A stretch of 50,826 nt of DNA from a virus. The stretch is taken from positions 1-50,826 of the IMG/VR virus record IMGVR_UViG_3300025669_000046; one strand, given 5' to 3'. The notes beneath the pieces are model-generated. The model was not told the origin of the DNA. It saw only the letters and a program-made list of their open reading frames with translations, and searched no databases. Position 1 is the stretch's first letter, and every line of letters starts with the position of its first letter. Below are positions 30,680-37,756 of this stretch, piece after piece. Position numbers and translations under genes: made by a program.

Positions 30680-30790
30680 GAATAAATGACGAATAAATGA
30701 AGAATAAATGGAAAATATTAATTTATTAATTATATACAATTAACAATTTATTCACCATTTATTCTTCATTTATTTTGGTTTATTCACCTA
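30680..30790. repeat. Inverted iteron array GAATAAATGA
   Basis: Three 11-bp direct repeats GAATAAATGA(C/A) at 30680-30711 are mirrored by ATTCACCATTTATTCTTCATTTATTTTGG at about 30751-30780. The arms AATAAATGAAGAATAAATGG (30692-30711) and its exact complement (30755-30774) are 20 bp perfect with a 43-nt A/T spacer. Direct plus inverted iterons around a melting-prone core is an origin-like layout. Confidence 0.6.
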
Positions 30791-30904
30791 TAATTATTCA
30801 TGGTTACTAAATTAATTTAGGTTTTTCATAGATATTACTAAAGTATTATTAATATAATAACAATAAAACCCCAACAATTTCTATTATAATTTATAATTTA
30901 TTAT

Positions 30905-30934
30905 AATAACCTTTATAAACATTTTGGTATATAA
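30905..30934 (+). promoter_or_regulatory. Early-type archaeal promoter (replication block)
   Basis: AACC-TTTATAAA-CATTTTGGTATATAA; TATA box at 30912-30919. Drives the ribbon-helix-helix gene at 30976 and the MCM-like gene. Confidence 0.7.
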
Positions 30935-30975
30935 TTATATTAAATAATTCAATAATATTATCAGGAGGAATTAAT

Positions 30976-31191
30976 ATGGTTCAGAACTTAATATTTTTAG
31001 ATAATGATTTAAACAATAAATTAAAGGTTTATGCGAGTATGAAATCTATGTCTAAGAATGATTGCATTATATACATTTTAAAGGAATATTTGGATAACAA
31101 TTTAGATTATAAGTCTTTAGAGTTACAATCTGGTAATTCGCAATCGAGTATTTCAGAGCTTAATATAGAATCAGAAGAAAAAACTAAGTAA
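30976..31191 (+). CDS. Ribbon-helix-helix (CopG-like) DNA-binding protein
   Basis: 71 residues. Residues 4-45 fit a ribbon-helix-helix: strand 'NLIFLDND', helix 'LNNKLKVYASMKS', turn 'MSKNDC', helix 'IIYILKEYLDNNL'. The rest is an acidic, Ser/Glu-rich tail. Such proteins bind DNA as dimers and often repress their own promoter. AGGAGGA lies 7 nt before the ATG. As first gene of the replication block it could control the early promoters that share TTTTGGTATATAA. The gene that follows starts 62 nt downstream. Confidence 0.7.
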   Translation: MVQNLIFLDNDLNNKLKVYASMKSMSKNDCIIYILKEYLDNNLDYKSLELQSGNSQSSISELNIESEEKTK

Positions 31192-31253
31192 TAATATAGA
31201 ATATATAATAATATAGAATATATAATATATATATGAGATATAGATGATAATTA

Positions 31254-34127
31254 ATGGGCAATAATTTAAATACAAATCATATAGTTAGAAATGAAATGAT
31301 GAATTTGTTTCCGCAGATTAAGAAGTATTGTGGGAACACGACTGGGTCATTTCTAAACACACCAATTTTTGTTATATTATATTTATTATACAGTGATAAT
31401 AGATTTAATAGTATAAAAAATCATGTGTATAAAGAAGATGGGATGATATATTTATATTATCATCAATATAATAGCATAGAAGATTTTAATAAAATGTCTA
31501 AAAAAGATAAAATTGAAGAGAATATAATATTTTATAAATTTCTAAATAATAATGGGAATAAGAACCAAACAAAGAGAGTAATGAATTTATTAAATCAGTA
31601 CCAAGGAAATAAGGATTTAATGGATATTAAGCTTGACCATTCGAACTTTGCGTATTATATAAGATTCAATGAGAATATTAGTAATATATTCATAAACTAT
31701 TTCGAAAGAATTATAAAGAATAATGGGAGATATAACAATCCGAATAATGAGATTAGAACTAGCATGGATGATGAAAATGATAATAATGAAAATGAAAATA
31801 ATGAAAATATAAATAAAGAGAATATAAATAGCATAATAAAGAATAATATTGTAACAGTGACTGATTATTTTATTGATAAAAAATTTAAGACATTACAAGA
31901 GGCTAAGGATATATATAAAAATAAATGTATATACATTCCGAATAGATTCAAGGAAGATCCACAATGCATACTTAATAATTATTATAATTATTACATTCCT
32001 AAGATTGCGTTTTCGATGATGGACTTTCATAAATTAATAAATTCTAATGATGATTGTAGATTTATAATGAATCCCGAAATTAAGATATCCACGTTCGATT
32101 ATAATGCACTCGGGATGGTGCAGAATGTGCAATTTAGAATTGATGAGATAATAGAAATTAATGAATCATCTGGAGAAAAGTTCGTAGCAATGTATAAATA
32201 TATCTGCCCGAGAAAAGAATGCCACGAGAGTGTGCAGATTCTACCAGAGGACATTCATCAAGAACTTCTACATGGATGTAAGAATTATATAACAGAAGAT
32301 AATAGACAAAAGTTTACGAAAATTAAACCTTCTGCATTGAAAAATGATAAAATGAAGTATATATATCTATATAAATGTAAGATTAAAATTGCTGAGAATA
32401 AAGGGAAAAAGAATTGGAAGGAGATATATATATATAGCTTTAATAATGATATGAAAATTGGTAGATATTATGGGAATATAATTGTGTTTGATGATAAATT
32501 GAATAAAGATGAATCTAAAAATCGGACATTAGTGTTCTTACTCGGATATAACATGATTAAACCAGATGCGAATATAGAAATGATAAATAATGAGACTGTA
32601 CAGAGTGCTAGCAAAAGTTTCTGTGAGAAGATCGGAATGCCACATATTAGACTTATAGATACTGTGTTCGGTGTAAGGTATGTATACAAAAAGTTCACGA
32701 ACTTCGATTTCGAGGATAAAGGGATGTGGCTACAGATTATCACGACCATATCAGAACTCGCAAGGAATCTTTTCGAGCATGAGAAGTTCGGGATTAATGT
32801 GATTAGTAACATGTCACTCGGAAAAACTTTCATTGCGACTAAGTTCGCGCAAATGCTGGACTTGAAGTTCAAGCATTCACCAGATATATCATCGAACATG
32901 AGCGAAAAGGGATTCACGGGTGGAATTAATAATAATGGAATGAACATTAATGGTGTGAATATCAAGACTTTTCAGAAGGGTATTGTTTCATTTGGGGGTA
33001 CAATTGTCATGGATGAAGCGACTAAATTCTTTACTGATAGTAACTATAACATGGCATTAAAAGGATTCTTTAATAAGAATATAGACATTGCCAAGATTGG
33101 GGGGAAGACACTTGAGGTTGATTATACACCGATTATGCTTTCGAACTTCGATAGAATTGATAAAGAATATAGAAATGATATATATAAATATTATAAAACT
33201 AAATGCTTCAAAAATAATGAAGAAGAGATTAATATTCATGAAAATTCGAACACTGAGATCCTGAGATATTTAAATAAAATAGATTTATATTTACCAATAT
33301 CATATTACCAAAATAGTCCGATTGAGAATAAAATACTCGCAGAGTCTGTGTATTATGTTCGGAATGTCTGGACAAAGAATAAGAAGCTAGACTATAAAAA
33401 TGGGGGATTAATTGAGGCAATGAATAGAATATTCTTTAATGTCTCGGTTTGGAATACATTGAATGTAAAAAAGAAGAAGTTTAAATCTGCACATAATATG
33501 CTATGTGACATTGAGGATGAGATATTACCAATAAATGAATTTATTGATCAGATTCATGAATATTATAATCCTGAGAATAAGAATATACAATTATTTTATG
33601 AATATAAAATGTCCGGGAGCAAGGAAGAAAAGCAGATAAAGAAGTTATATAGTAGTATAGAGAAATGGCTCGAGGGCAAGGACTGCGAGAACATGATTGA
33701 GTTTATTACAAACAGCACATATGAAATAGACCCAAAGACAGAGTCGTTATTGCATTCTATGATTGCAGTGATTCAGTTATGTGAGGACATAAATTCAACA
33801 GAAATTTCTGAGAACGTGAAAAAGTGGGTTGTGTTATTAGTTCTGAAAAATAATAGAGGAATTTCAGAGAGAGAATATAATTTTGAAAAGAACTTAATGC
33901 ATATTGATGTTGTGAATTATGATGTGATTGAGCTTGAGGAAGAATTAAAAGAAATTACTGAAGAGAATAAAATTAATGAAAAAGCTAGAATTGAATTACA
34001 AAAAGAGAAGATACAGAAAAAAGAAGAAAATATAAATAATCCGAATGAAAATGAATTGAATGAAAATAAAGACATGAGCATTGAAATTAATAATATAAAC
34101 GAAAAAGAATTTAATGAAATAGAATAA
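31254..34127 (+). CDS. Divergent MCM-like AAA+ replicative helicase
   Basis: 957 residues. AAA+ core: Walker A 'SNMSLGKTFIATKFAQML' (G523 K524 T525), Walker B 'GGTIVMDEATKFF' (D587 E588), then 'MALKGFFNKNIDIAKIGGKT' and sensor-1 'YTPIMLSNFDRI'. The order Walker B, helix with '-DIAKIGG-', then sensor Asn matches the MCM pattern ('IDEFDKM ... SIAKAGI ... AANP'). A Cys-rich element 'CPRKECHESV ... GCKN' at about 318-345 could be the zinc site of the MCM N-terminal domain. Residues 350-500 and the long C-terminal region are not alignable by eye. The tail is very acidic. Main replicative helicase is the best inference, given the adjacent primase and polymerase. Confidence 0.6.
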   Translation: MGNNLNTNHIVRNEMMNLFPQIKKYCGNTTGSFLNTPIFVILYLLYSDNRFNSIKNHVYKEDGMIYLYYHQYNSIEDFNKMSKKDKIEENIIFYKFLNNNGNKNQTKRVMNLLNQYQGNKDLMDIKLDHSNFAYYIRFNENISNIFINYFERIIKNNGRYNNPNNEIRTSMDDENDNNENENNENINKENINSIIKNNIVTVTDYFIDKKFKTLQEAKDIYKNKCIYIPNRFKEDPQCILNNYYNYYIPKIAFSMMDFHKLINSNDDCRFIMNPEIKISTFDYNALGMVQNVQFRIDEIIEINESSGEKFVAMYKYICPRKECHESVQILPEDIHQELLHGCKNYITEDNRQKFTKIKPSALKNDKMKYIYLYKCKIKIAENKGKKNWKEIYIYSFNNDMKIGRYYGNIIVFDDKLNKDESKNRTLVFLLGYNMIKPDANIEMINNETVQSASKSFCEKIGMPHIRLIDTVFGVRYVYKKFTNFDFEDKGMWLQIITTISELARNLFEHEKFGINVISNMSLGKTFIATKFAQMLDLKFKHSPDISSNMSEKGFTGGINNNGMNINGVNIKTFQKGIVSFGGTIVMDEATKFFTDSNYNMALKGFFNKNIDIAKIGGKTLEVDYTPIMLSNFDRIDKEYRNDIYKYYKTKCFKNNEEEINIHENSNTEILRYLNKIDLYLPISYYQNSPIENKILAESVYYVRNVWTKNKKLDYKNGGLIEAMNRIFFNVSVWNTLNVKKKKFKSAHNMLCDIEDEILPINEFIDQIHEYYNPENKNIQLFYEYKMSGSKEEKQIKKLYSSIEKWLEGKDCENMIEFITNSTYEIDPKTESLLHSMIAVIQLCEDINSTEISENVKKWVVLLVLKNNRGISEREYNFEKNLMHIDVVNYDVIELEEELKEITEENKINEKARIELQKEKIQKKEENINNPNENELNENKDMSIEINNINEKEFNEIE

Positions 34128-34199
34128 ATAGAATATAAAAAATGGAGATGCAGAATTAAATAGTATGAATAGTGAGGAATTCGAAGACATACAATAATA
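34128..34199 (+). other. Remnant resembling the MCM-like C-terminal tail
   Basis: Just after the stop codon a second short open segment (about 34148-34198) would encode DAELNSMNSEEFEDIQ-stop, matching the gene's own end SIEINNINEKEFNEIE-stop position by position. It lacks a start and lies out of the gene. It looks like a displaced or duplicated copy of the acidic tail left by a small duplication or by recombination. Confidence 0.45.
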
Positions 34200-34203
34200 A
34201 ATT

Positions 34204-34234
34204 AAATACATTTAAAAAGGTTTTTATATATAAT
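34204..34234 (+). promoter_or_regulatory. Degenerate early-type promoter
   Basis: AAATACA-TTTAAAAA-GGTTTTTATATATAA aligns with the early promoter consensus with a changed TATA box and weaker downstream element. It precedes the 38-residue regulator gene at 34284. Confidence 0.45.
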
Positions 34235-34283
34235 ATTATTATAATAGTAGTATTATATTAATATATAGTATGGAGAATATAAT

Positions 34284-34400
34284 ATGAACTTAACACAAAT
34301 ACAAGTAACAGTAAAAACTAGAGAATTATTGAAATCAAAAAAGATTACAAATAGAGAATCTTATGATGAAATAATTAATAGATTAATAAAAATTAATTGA
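34284..34400 (+). CDS. Small ribbon-helix-helix antitoxin-like protein, 38 residues
   Basis: Translation MNLTQIQVTVKTRELLKSKK and 'ITNRESYDEIINRLIKIN'. This is the archaeal VapB-antitoxin-like/DUF7557 pattern ('VxVxxxTxxxL---K----ESYD-VI-RL'). GGAG precedes the ATG. No toxin gene follows; the next gene is a homing endonuclease. It is therefore more likely a solo regulator. Confidence 0.6.
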   Translation: MNLTQIQVTVKTRELLKSKKITNRESYDEIINRLIKIN

Positions 34401-34406
34401 GAATAA

Positions 34407-35252
34407 ATGAGAAAAGGACAGAAAATTTCAGAAGAAACAAGAAAAAAAATGAGTGAATGGCATAAAGGAAAAATATGTTCTAAAGAAACACGAAAAAAAA
34501 TGAGTATAGTAAATAAAGGAAAAATATTATCAGAAGAAACAAAAAATAAAATAAGTATAGCAAAGAAAGGACATAAAGTTTCAGAAGAAACAAAAATAAA
34601 GATTGGATTAGCAAATAAGGGGCATATAGCTTGGAATAAAGGAAAAGAACGTTCAAAAGAAACAAGACAAAAAATAAGTAAATCAAATAAAGGTAGAATT
34701 TCACCAATGAAAGGTAAAAACCATTTAGAAGAAACAAAAAGAAAAATGAGTTTAGTTCATAAAGGAAAAATAATGTCACAAGAAGCAAAAAAAAAAATGA
34801 GTATTGTAAAAAAAGGATGTATTCCTTGGATTAAAGGTAAAACACATTCAATAGAAACAAAAAAAAAATTAAGTGAATATCGTAAAGGTAAAACACATTC
34901 AATAGAAACAAAAAAAAAATTAAGAATTATACGTTTAGAACAAATTAAAAAATATTTTAATTCTCAACCATATATAAATGTAGGAGGAAAGAATGAAAGT
35001 CAGATATTAGATAATATTGAAAATATTGATAATATTATTATTAATAGAGATTTTACATGTATAGGTTATCATCCTGACGGTTATTGTAAAGAAACAAATA
35101 CAATATATGAAATTGATGAAAAATATCATTTTGATTATAATGGGAATATAAATAAGAAAGATATAATAAGACAGAATAATTTAATTGAGAAATTGAATTG
35201 TGAGTTTGTTAGGATAAAGGATTTTGAAGATTCTAAATATTTTAAGGTGTAA
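34407..35252 (+). CDS. Homing endonuclease with about ten NUMOD3 repeats
   Basis: 281 residues. Residues 1-175 are about ten NUMOD3-type units of about 17-18 residues ('ISEETRKKMSEWHKGKICSK' and similar), an unusually long array encoded by imperfect 50-60 bp DNA repeats. The C-terminal 100 residues have 'ESQILDNIENIDNIIINRDF', 'GYHPDGYCKETNTIYEIDEK' with D and ExD acidic residues, and 'LNCEFVRIKDF', consistent with a PD-(D/E)XK nuclease. It starts 6 nt after the 38-residue regulator and its stop abuts the primase ATG, so it has inserted into the replication operon without visibly breaking neighbours. Confidence 0.8.
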   Translation: MRKGQKISEETRKKMSEWHKGKICSKETRKKMSIVNKGKILSEETKNKISIAKKGHKVSEETKIKIGLANKGHIAWNKGKERSKETRQKISKSNKGRISPMKGKNHLEETKRKMSLVHKGKIMSQEAKKKMSIVKKGCIPWIKGKTHSIETKKKLSEYRKGKTHSIETKKKLRIIRLEQIKKYFNSQPYINVGGKNESQILDNIENIDNIIINRDFTCIGYHPDGYCKETNTIYEIDEKYHFDYNGNINKKDIIRQNNLIEKLNCEFVRIKDFEDSKYFKV

Positions 35253-36539
35253 ATGAATATGAATGAAAATTATATATATTTTTTTAATAATATTATAACA
35301 TTCCAAAAATTCATAGAAATAAGGATTTTTGGTGTGAAATCTTACCCAATTATGAAATATGCACAAAATATGGAAGAATTACAAAAATACATTAAATTAC
35401 ACAATAGGTCTAACCTATATTGTAGTATTAACCCAAGAGTTACTAAAAGTGGTAAAAGCATTAATGTTAGTTATAGAAAAAACATATTCTTCGACATTGA
35501 GGGTATTAAAAACAAGCCCGTACTTACTGATTTAGGGTATTATAATAAGCTTAAAGATACAATAAACTATATTTCTAAATTATTCAATGAAAAATATGGT
35601 ATGAATGTGAATTGCGTGGTTAAATCTGGACGTGGAATGCATGTATATTTCACAATACAGAATTTAGATAATAAATATCAAATTAAATACATAAAATGGT
35701 ATAATGAAATTGTGAAATTTATAAACGAGAATTCACCCTATCATAATGAAATTAAATGTGACCCGCCAGTCAAGGATCTTCCGAGAATAGCAGGACTGCC
35801 AGGAACAATAAACTGGAAATATCCGGAAAAGCCTGTAAGGGAGATTGTGTATATTAATGAAAAGATTAATACAGGGTTTGAAAGTGTCTTAGATAATATA
35901 AAAGAGACTAAAACTAAGATGATCACAGAAAAAAGGACAATTAAAAAGTGCGGGAATAAAAAGAGATACACGAATGCAGACATTCTCGATGCACCGGAGT
36001 TCCAGGTCTGGAAGTTCAAGCCAAAGCAAGGAACTTCATTAAATAATATTCTGCGGTTAGTTGGGAAACTTCTAATTGATCGAGATAGCATAACCGATAC
36101 ATCTAAGATTTCTGAGTTCATACAGGATTGTGGTTATCCTTGGAAAGAAATGAATTTCGATCGGAGTCAATATCCTGATTATGAGTATAGTGAATCGATT
36201 CTTAATAAATATGTGATTCATAACATGCAATGGTCAGTCAATGTTGGATTTAAACTCCCATATAAACTATTTGAGGAAAAAGTTATAGATAATTCAATCT
36301 CGCACATTGAAATTGATTATGATACAGAATTTATTGGTTATAATATAAATACTTTGAATGACTTAATTGGGTTCATAAAAGTATTTAATAAAAAATATTG
36401 TGATAATAGAGTTAATAATGGGATGAAATATTATACAAAGGCATTAGAGCAAAATATAGAAATTAATATAAAGAGTGAAATATTAAGAAAGTTTATAGAA
36501 TTTAATAATTTAATTGAAAGATTAAAATACATTATATAA
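35253..36539 (+). CDS. Archaeo-eukaryotic-type (AEP) primase
   Basis: 428 residues; ATG directly follows the previous stop, with an alternative ATG 9 nt later. The three AEP motifs are present: 'KNIFFDIEGIKNK' (D81, E83), 'VVKSGRGMHVYFTIQ' (H130) and 'VKDLPRIAGLPGTINWKYP' (D175). It makes RNA or DNA primers. The C-terminal 180 residues ('SLNNILRLVGKLLIDRDSIT', 'CGYPWKEMNFDRSQYPDYEY') look like a PriCT-type helical region. It is next to the MCM-like helicase (split only by the endonuclease), which is consistent with a primase-helicase pair. No zinc site visible. Confidence 0.8.
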   Translation: MNMNENYIYFFNNIITFQKFIEIRIFGVKSYPIMKYAQNMEELQKYIKLHNRSNLYCSINPRVTKSGKSINVSYRKNIFFDIEGIKNKPVLTDLGYYNKLKDTINYISKLFNEKYGMNVNCVVKSGRGMHVYFTIQNLDNKYQIKYIKWYNEIVKFINENSPYHNEIKCDPPVKDLPRIAGLPGTINWKYPEKPVREIVYINEKINTGFESVLDNIKETKTKMITEKRTIKKCGNKKRYTNADILDAPEFQVWKFKPKQGTSLNNILRLVGKLLIDRDSITDTSKISEFIQDCGYPWKEMNFDRSQYPDYEYSESILNKYVIHNMQWSVNVGFKLPYKLFEEKVIDNSISHIEIDYDTEFIGYNINTLNDLIGFIKVFNKKYCDNRVNNGMKYYTKALEQNIEINIKSEILRKFIEFNNLIERLKYII

Positions 36540-36550
36540 ATTTACATTAA

Positions 36551-36583
36551 TAAATATGTTTATAAATGTTTTGGTATATAAAT
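36551..36583 (+). promoter_or_regulatory. Early-type archaeal promoter
   Basis: AAATATG-TTTATAAA-TGTTTTGGTATATAA with TATA box at 36559-36566; identical over its core to the minus-strand promoter at 28641-28674. Confidence 0.75.
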
Positions 36584-36616
36584 ATGTATATAAACAACTA
36601 AATTTATGGTGAAATT

Positions 36617-36835
36617 ATGAATAAAAATGAATTAGTATATAGTGATTATTTTAACACTATGTTTACTGTTAAAGTAAATGGAAAATTGAAGGATAAAATA
36701 AAAAAGCATATTAAGGATAGTAAAGGTCTTTGGCAAAACTTGTTTGATGACTTTTTAAGGGATTATGCTAAACAGAACAATATAGAATTCAACACCCTCA
36801 AGGTTAGAAAGATCGAATCAATCATAACTGACTAG
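36617..36835 (+). CDS. Small DNA-binding-like protein (possible RHH), 72 residues
   Basis: Translation MNKNELVYSDYFNTMFTVKV then 'NGKLKDKIKKHIKDSKGLWQ' and 'NLFDDFLRDYAKQNN'. Strand 'FTVKVNG' followed by two helices fits a ribbon-helix-helix, though weaker than the gene at 30976. It is alone behind its own early-type promoter. Likely a regulator; GGTGAAATT lies before the ATG. Confidence 0.5.
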   Translation: MNKNELVYSDYFNTMFTVKVNGKLKDKIKKHIKDSKGLWQNLFDDFLRDYAKQNNIEFNTLKVRKIESIITD

Positions 36836-36922
36836 AACTTCAATGTTTTAATTTTTTCTTAATTCGGTTTTTCTAATCTTATTTATAGTTAATAACTAAT
36901 AGTTATCAAATAAAAAAAAGAC

Positions 36923-36943
36923 TGCCAGGATTGGCAATGGAGG
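36923..36943 (+). promoter_or_regulatory. Leader hairpin directly before a ribosome binding site
   Basis: TGCCA-GGAT-TGGCA (36923-36936) is followed one base later by TGGAGGA. A similar hairpin/RBS pair precedes the gene at 43517. It may protect the 5' end of the mRNA. Confidence 0.45.
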
Positions 36944-36950
36944 AATTAAC

Positions 36951-37700
36951 ATGACAACAAATAAAACAAATCTGAATGGGGATAAAGTCGAGATTCTTGA
37001 GGCGAATGAGAACATAGAAATTTTCAAGTCTGAAGAAGTCAAAGCTGAATCTAATTCTAATTCTAAAGAACAAGGTTCTGAAGCAGATGAAATAAGTAAA
37101 ATAGACTCTGTGGATAAAATAACTTTTAATGATGAAACAGAACCTAAATCAGATCCTATGGAGCTTCAAGACTTTGCAGATTCTATTAATTATGATATAG
37201 AATTTAATGAAGATGAAGAGCTTGAAGAAGACAAGGAAACTAAAGAGAAATATACAAAAAAGATATATACAATAGATAGAGTTGAAGTTGGTCAACCTAA
37301 GCAATTTGATAATGAAGGAAATAAAATTGCACCATTAATTAGTGATAATGGAGCTTTATTCTATGAATCGAAATTGATTGTGTTCTATAAGGATTCTACT
37401 TATAAATCTGTGATACCAAAAATTAAGTGGTATGTGAATAAAGATATTACAACTGGAAAAGAAACTCTAACACCTTGGTTTGCAATTAAAGAAGATTCAA
37501 CAATTGAGGAACAATTTATTTCGGTACTTTCTAAAGTGTATTATAAATTTTGTAAATATATGAATTTAGAATCTGGTAAGGTTTCAATGAAAGACTTTAT
37601 TACTAAGCTTCCTGGATTAAAGGTTAATCTTTATAATACAAAAGGTAAGTTTAAAGGAACTACATGGAATAGAATTGATATTGTGAAATTTGTAAAATAA
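36951..37700 (+). CDS. Candidate ssDNA-binding or replication accessory protein
   Basis: 249 residues. The first 95 residues are highly acidic and Ser-rich (no fold expected). Residues 100-249 form a compact domain: 'YTKKIYTIDRVEVGQPKQFD', 'ALFYESKLIVFYKDSTYKSV', 'PKIKWYVNKDITTGKETLTP', ending 'FKGTTWNRIDIVKFVK'. The many aromatic residues in beta strands and the place between primase and helicase suggest a single-strand DNA-binding protein, but unlike the usual SSB the acidic part is at the N-terminus. Strong GGAGG site, own hairpin leader, and a strong terminator follow. Function is inference only. Confidence 0.5.
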   Translation: MTTNKTNLNGDKVEILEANENIEIFKSEEVKAESNSNSKEQGSEADEISKIDSVDKITFNDETEPKSDPMELQDFADSINYDIEFNEDEELEEDKETKEKYTKKIYTIDRVEVGQPKQFDNEGNKIAPLISDNGALFYESKLIVFYKDSTYKSVIPKIKWYVNKDITTGKETLTPWFAIKEDSTIEEQFISVLSKVYYKFCKYMNLESGKVSMKDFITKLPGLKVNLYNTKGKFKGTTWNRIDIVKFVK

Positions 37701-37728
37701 GTTTTACAATTATTTTTTTTCTTTTTTA
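37690..37728 (+). terminator. Intrinsic-type terminator
   Basis: TTGTAAAA-TAAG-TTTTACAA (37690-37709, 8-bp stem that includes the stop codon) followed by a T-rich run of about 16 nt. Ends the transcript of the candidate ssDNA-binding gene. Confidence 0.65.
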
Positions 37729-37756
37729 TTTATTTATTTATTAGGTATGAAAATAT

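Larger units (their letters stand above)
30227..30975. other. Long divergent AT-rich intergenic region, candidate replication origin
   Basis: About 750 nt without a gene between divergent operons. Contents: a minus-strand TATA box at 30266-30273; an A-rich tract near 30346-30361; inverted AATAAATAGAATAAA-type repeats near 30380-30440; the iteron-type inverted repeat described at 30680-30790; and the plus-strand promoter at 30905-30934. Extreme A/T content favours strand opening. Origin function is inference. Confidence 0.5.

Noticed and set aside
34284-35252. Toxin-antitoxin pair formed by the antitoxin-like gene and the next gene
   Set aside because: The following gene is a NUMOD3 homing endonuclease and not a known toxin, so the small gene is more likely a solo regulator.
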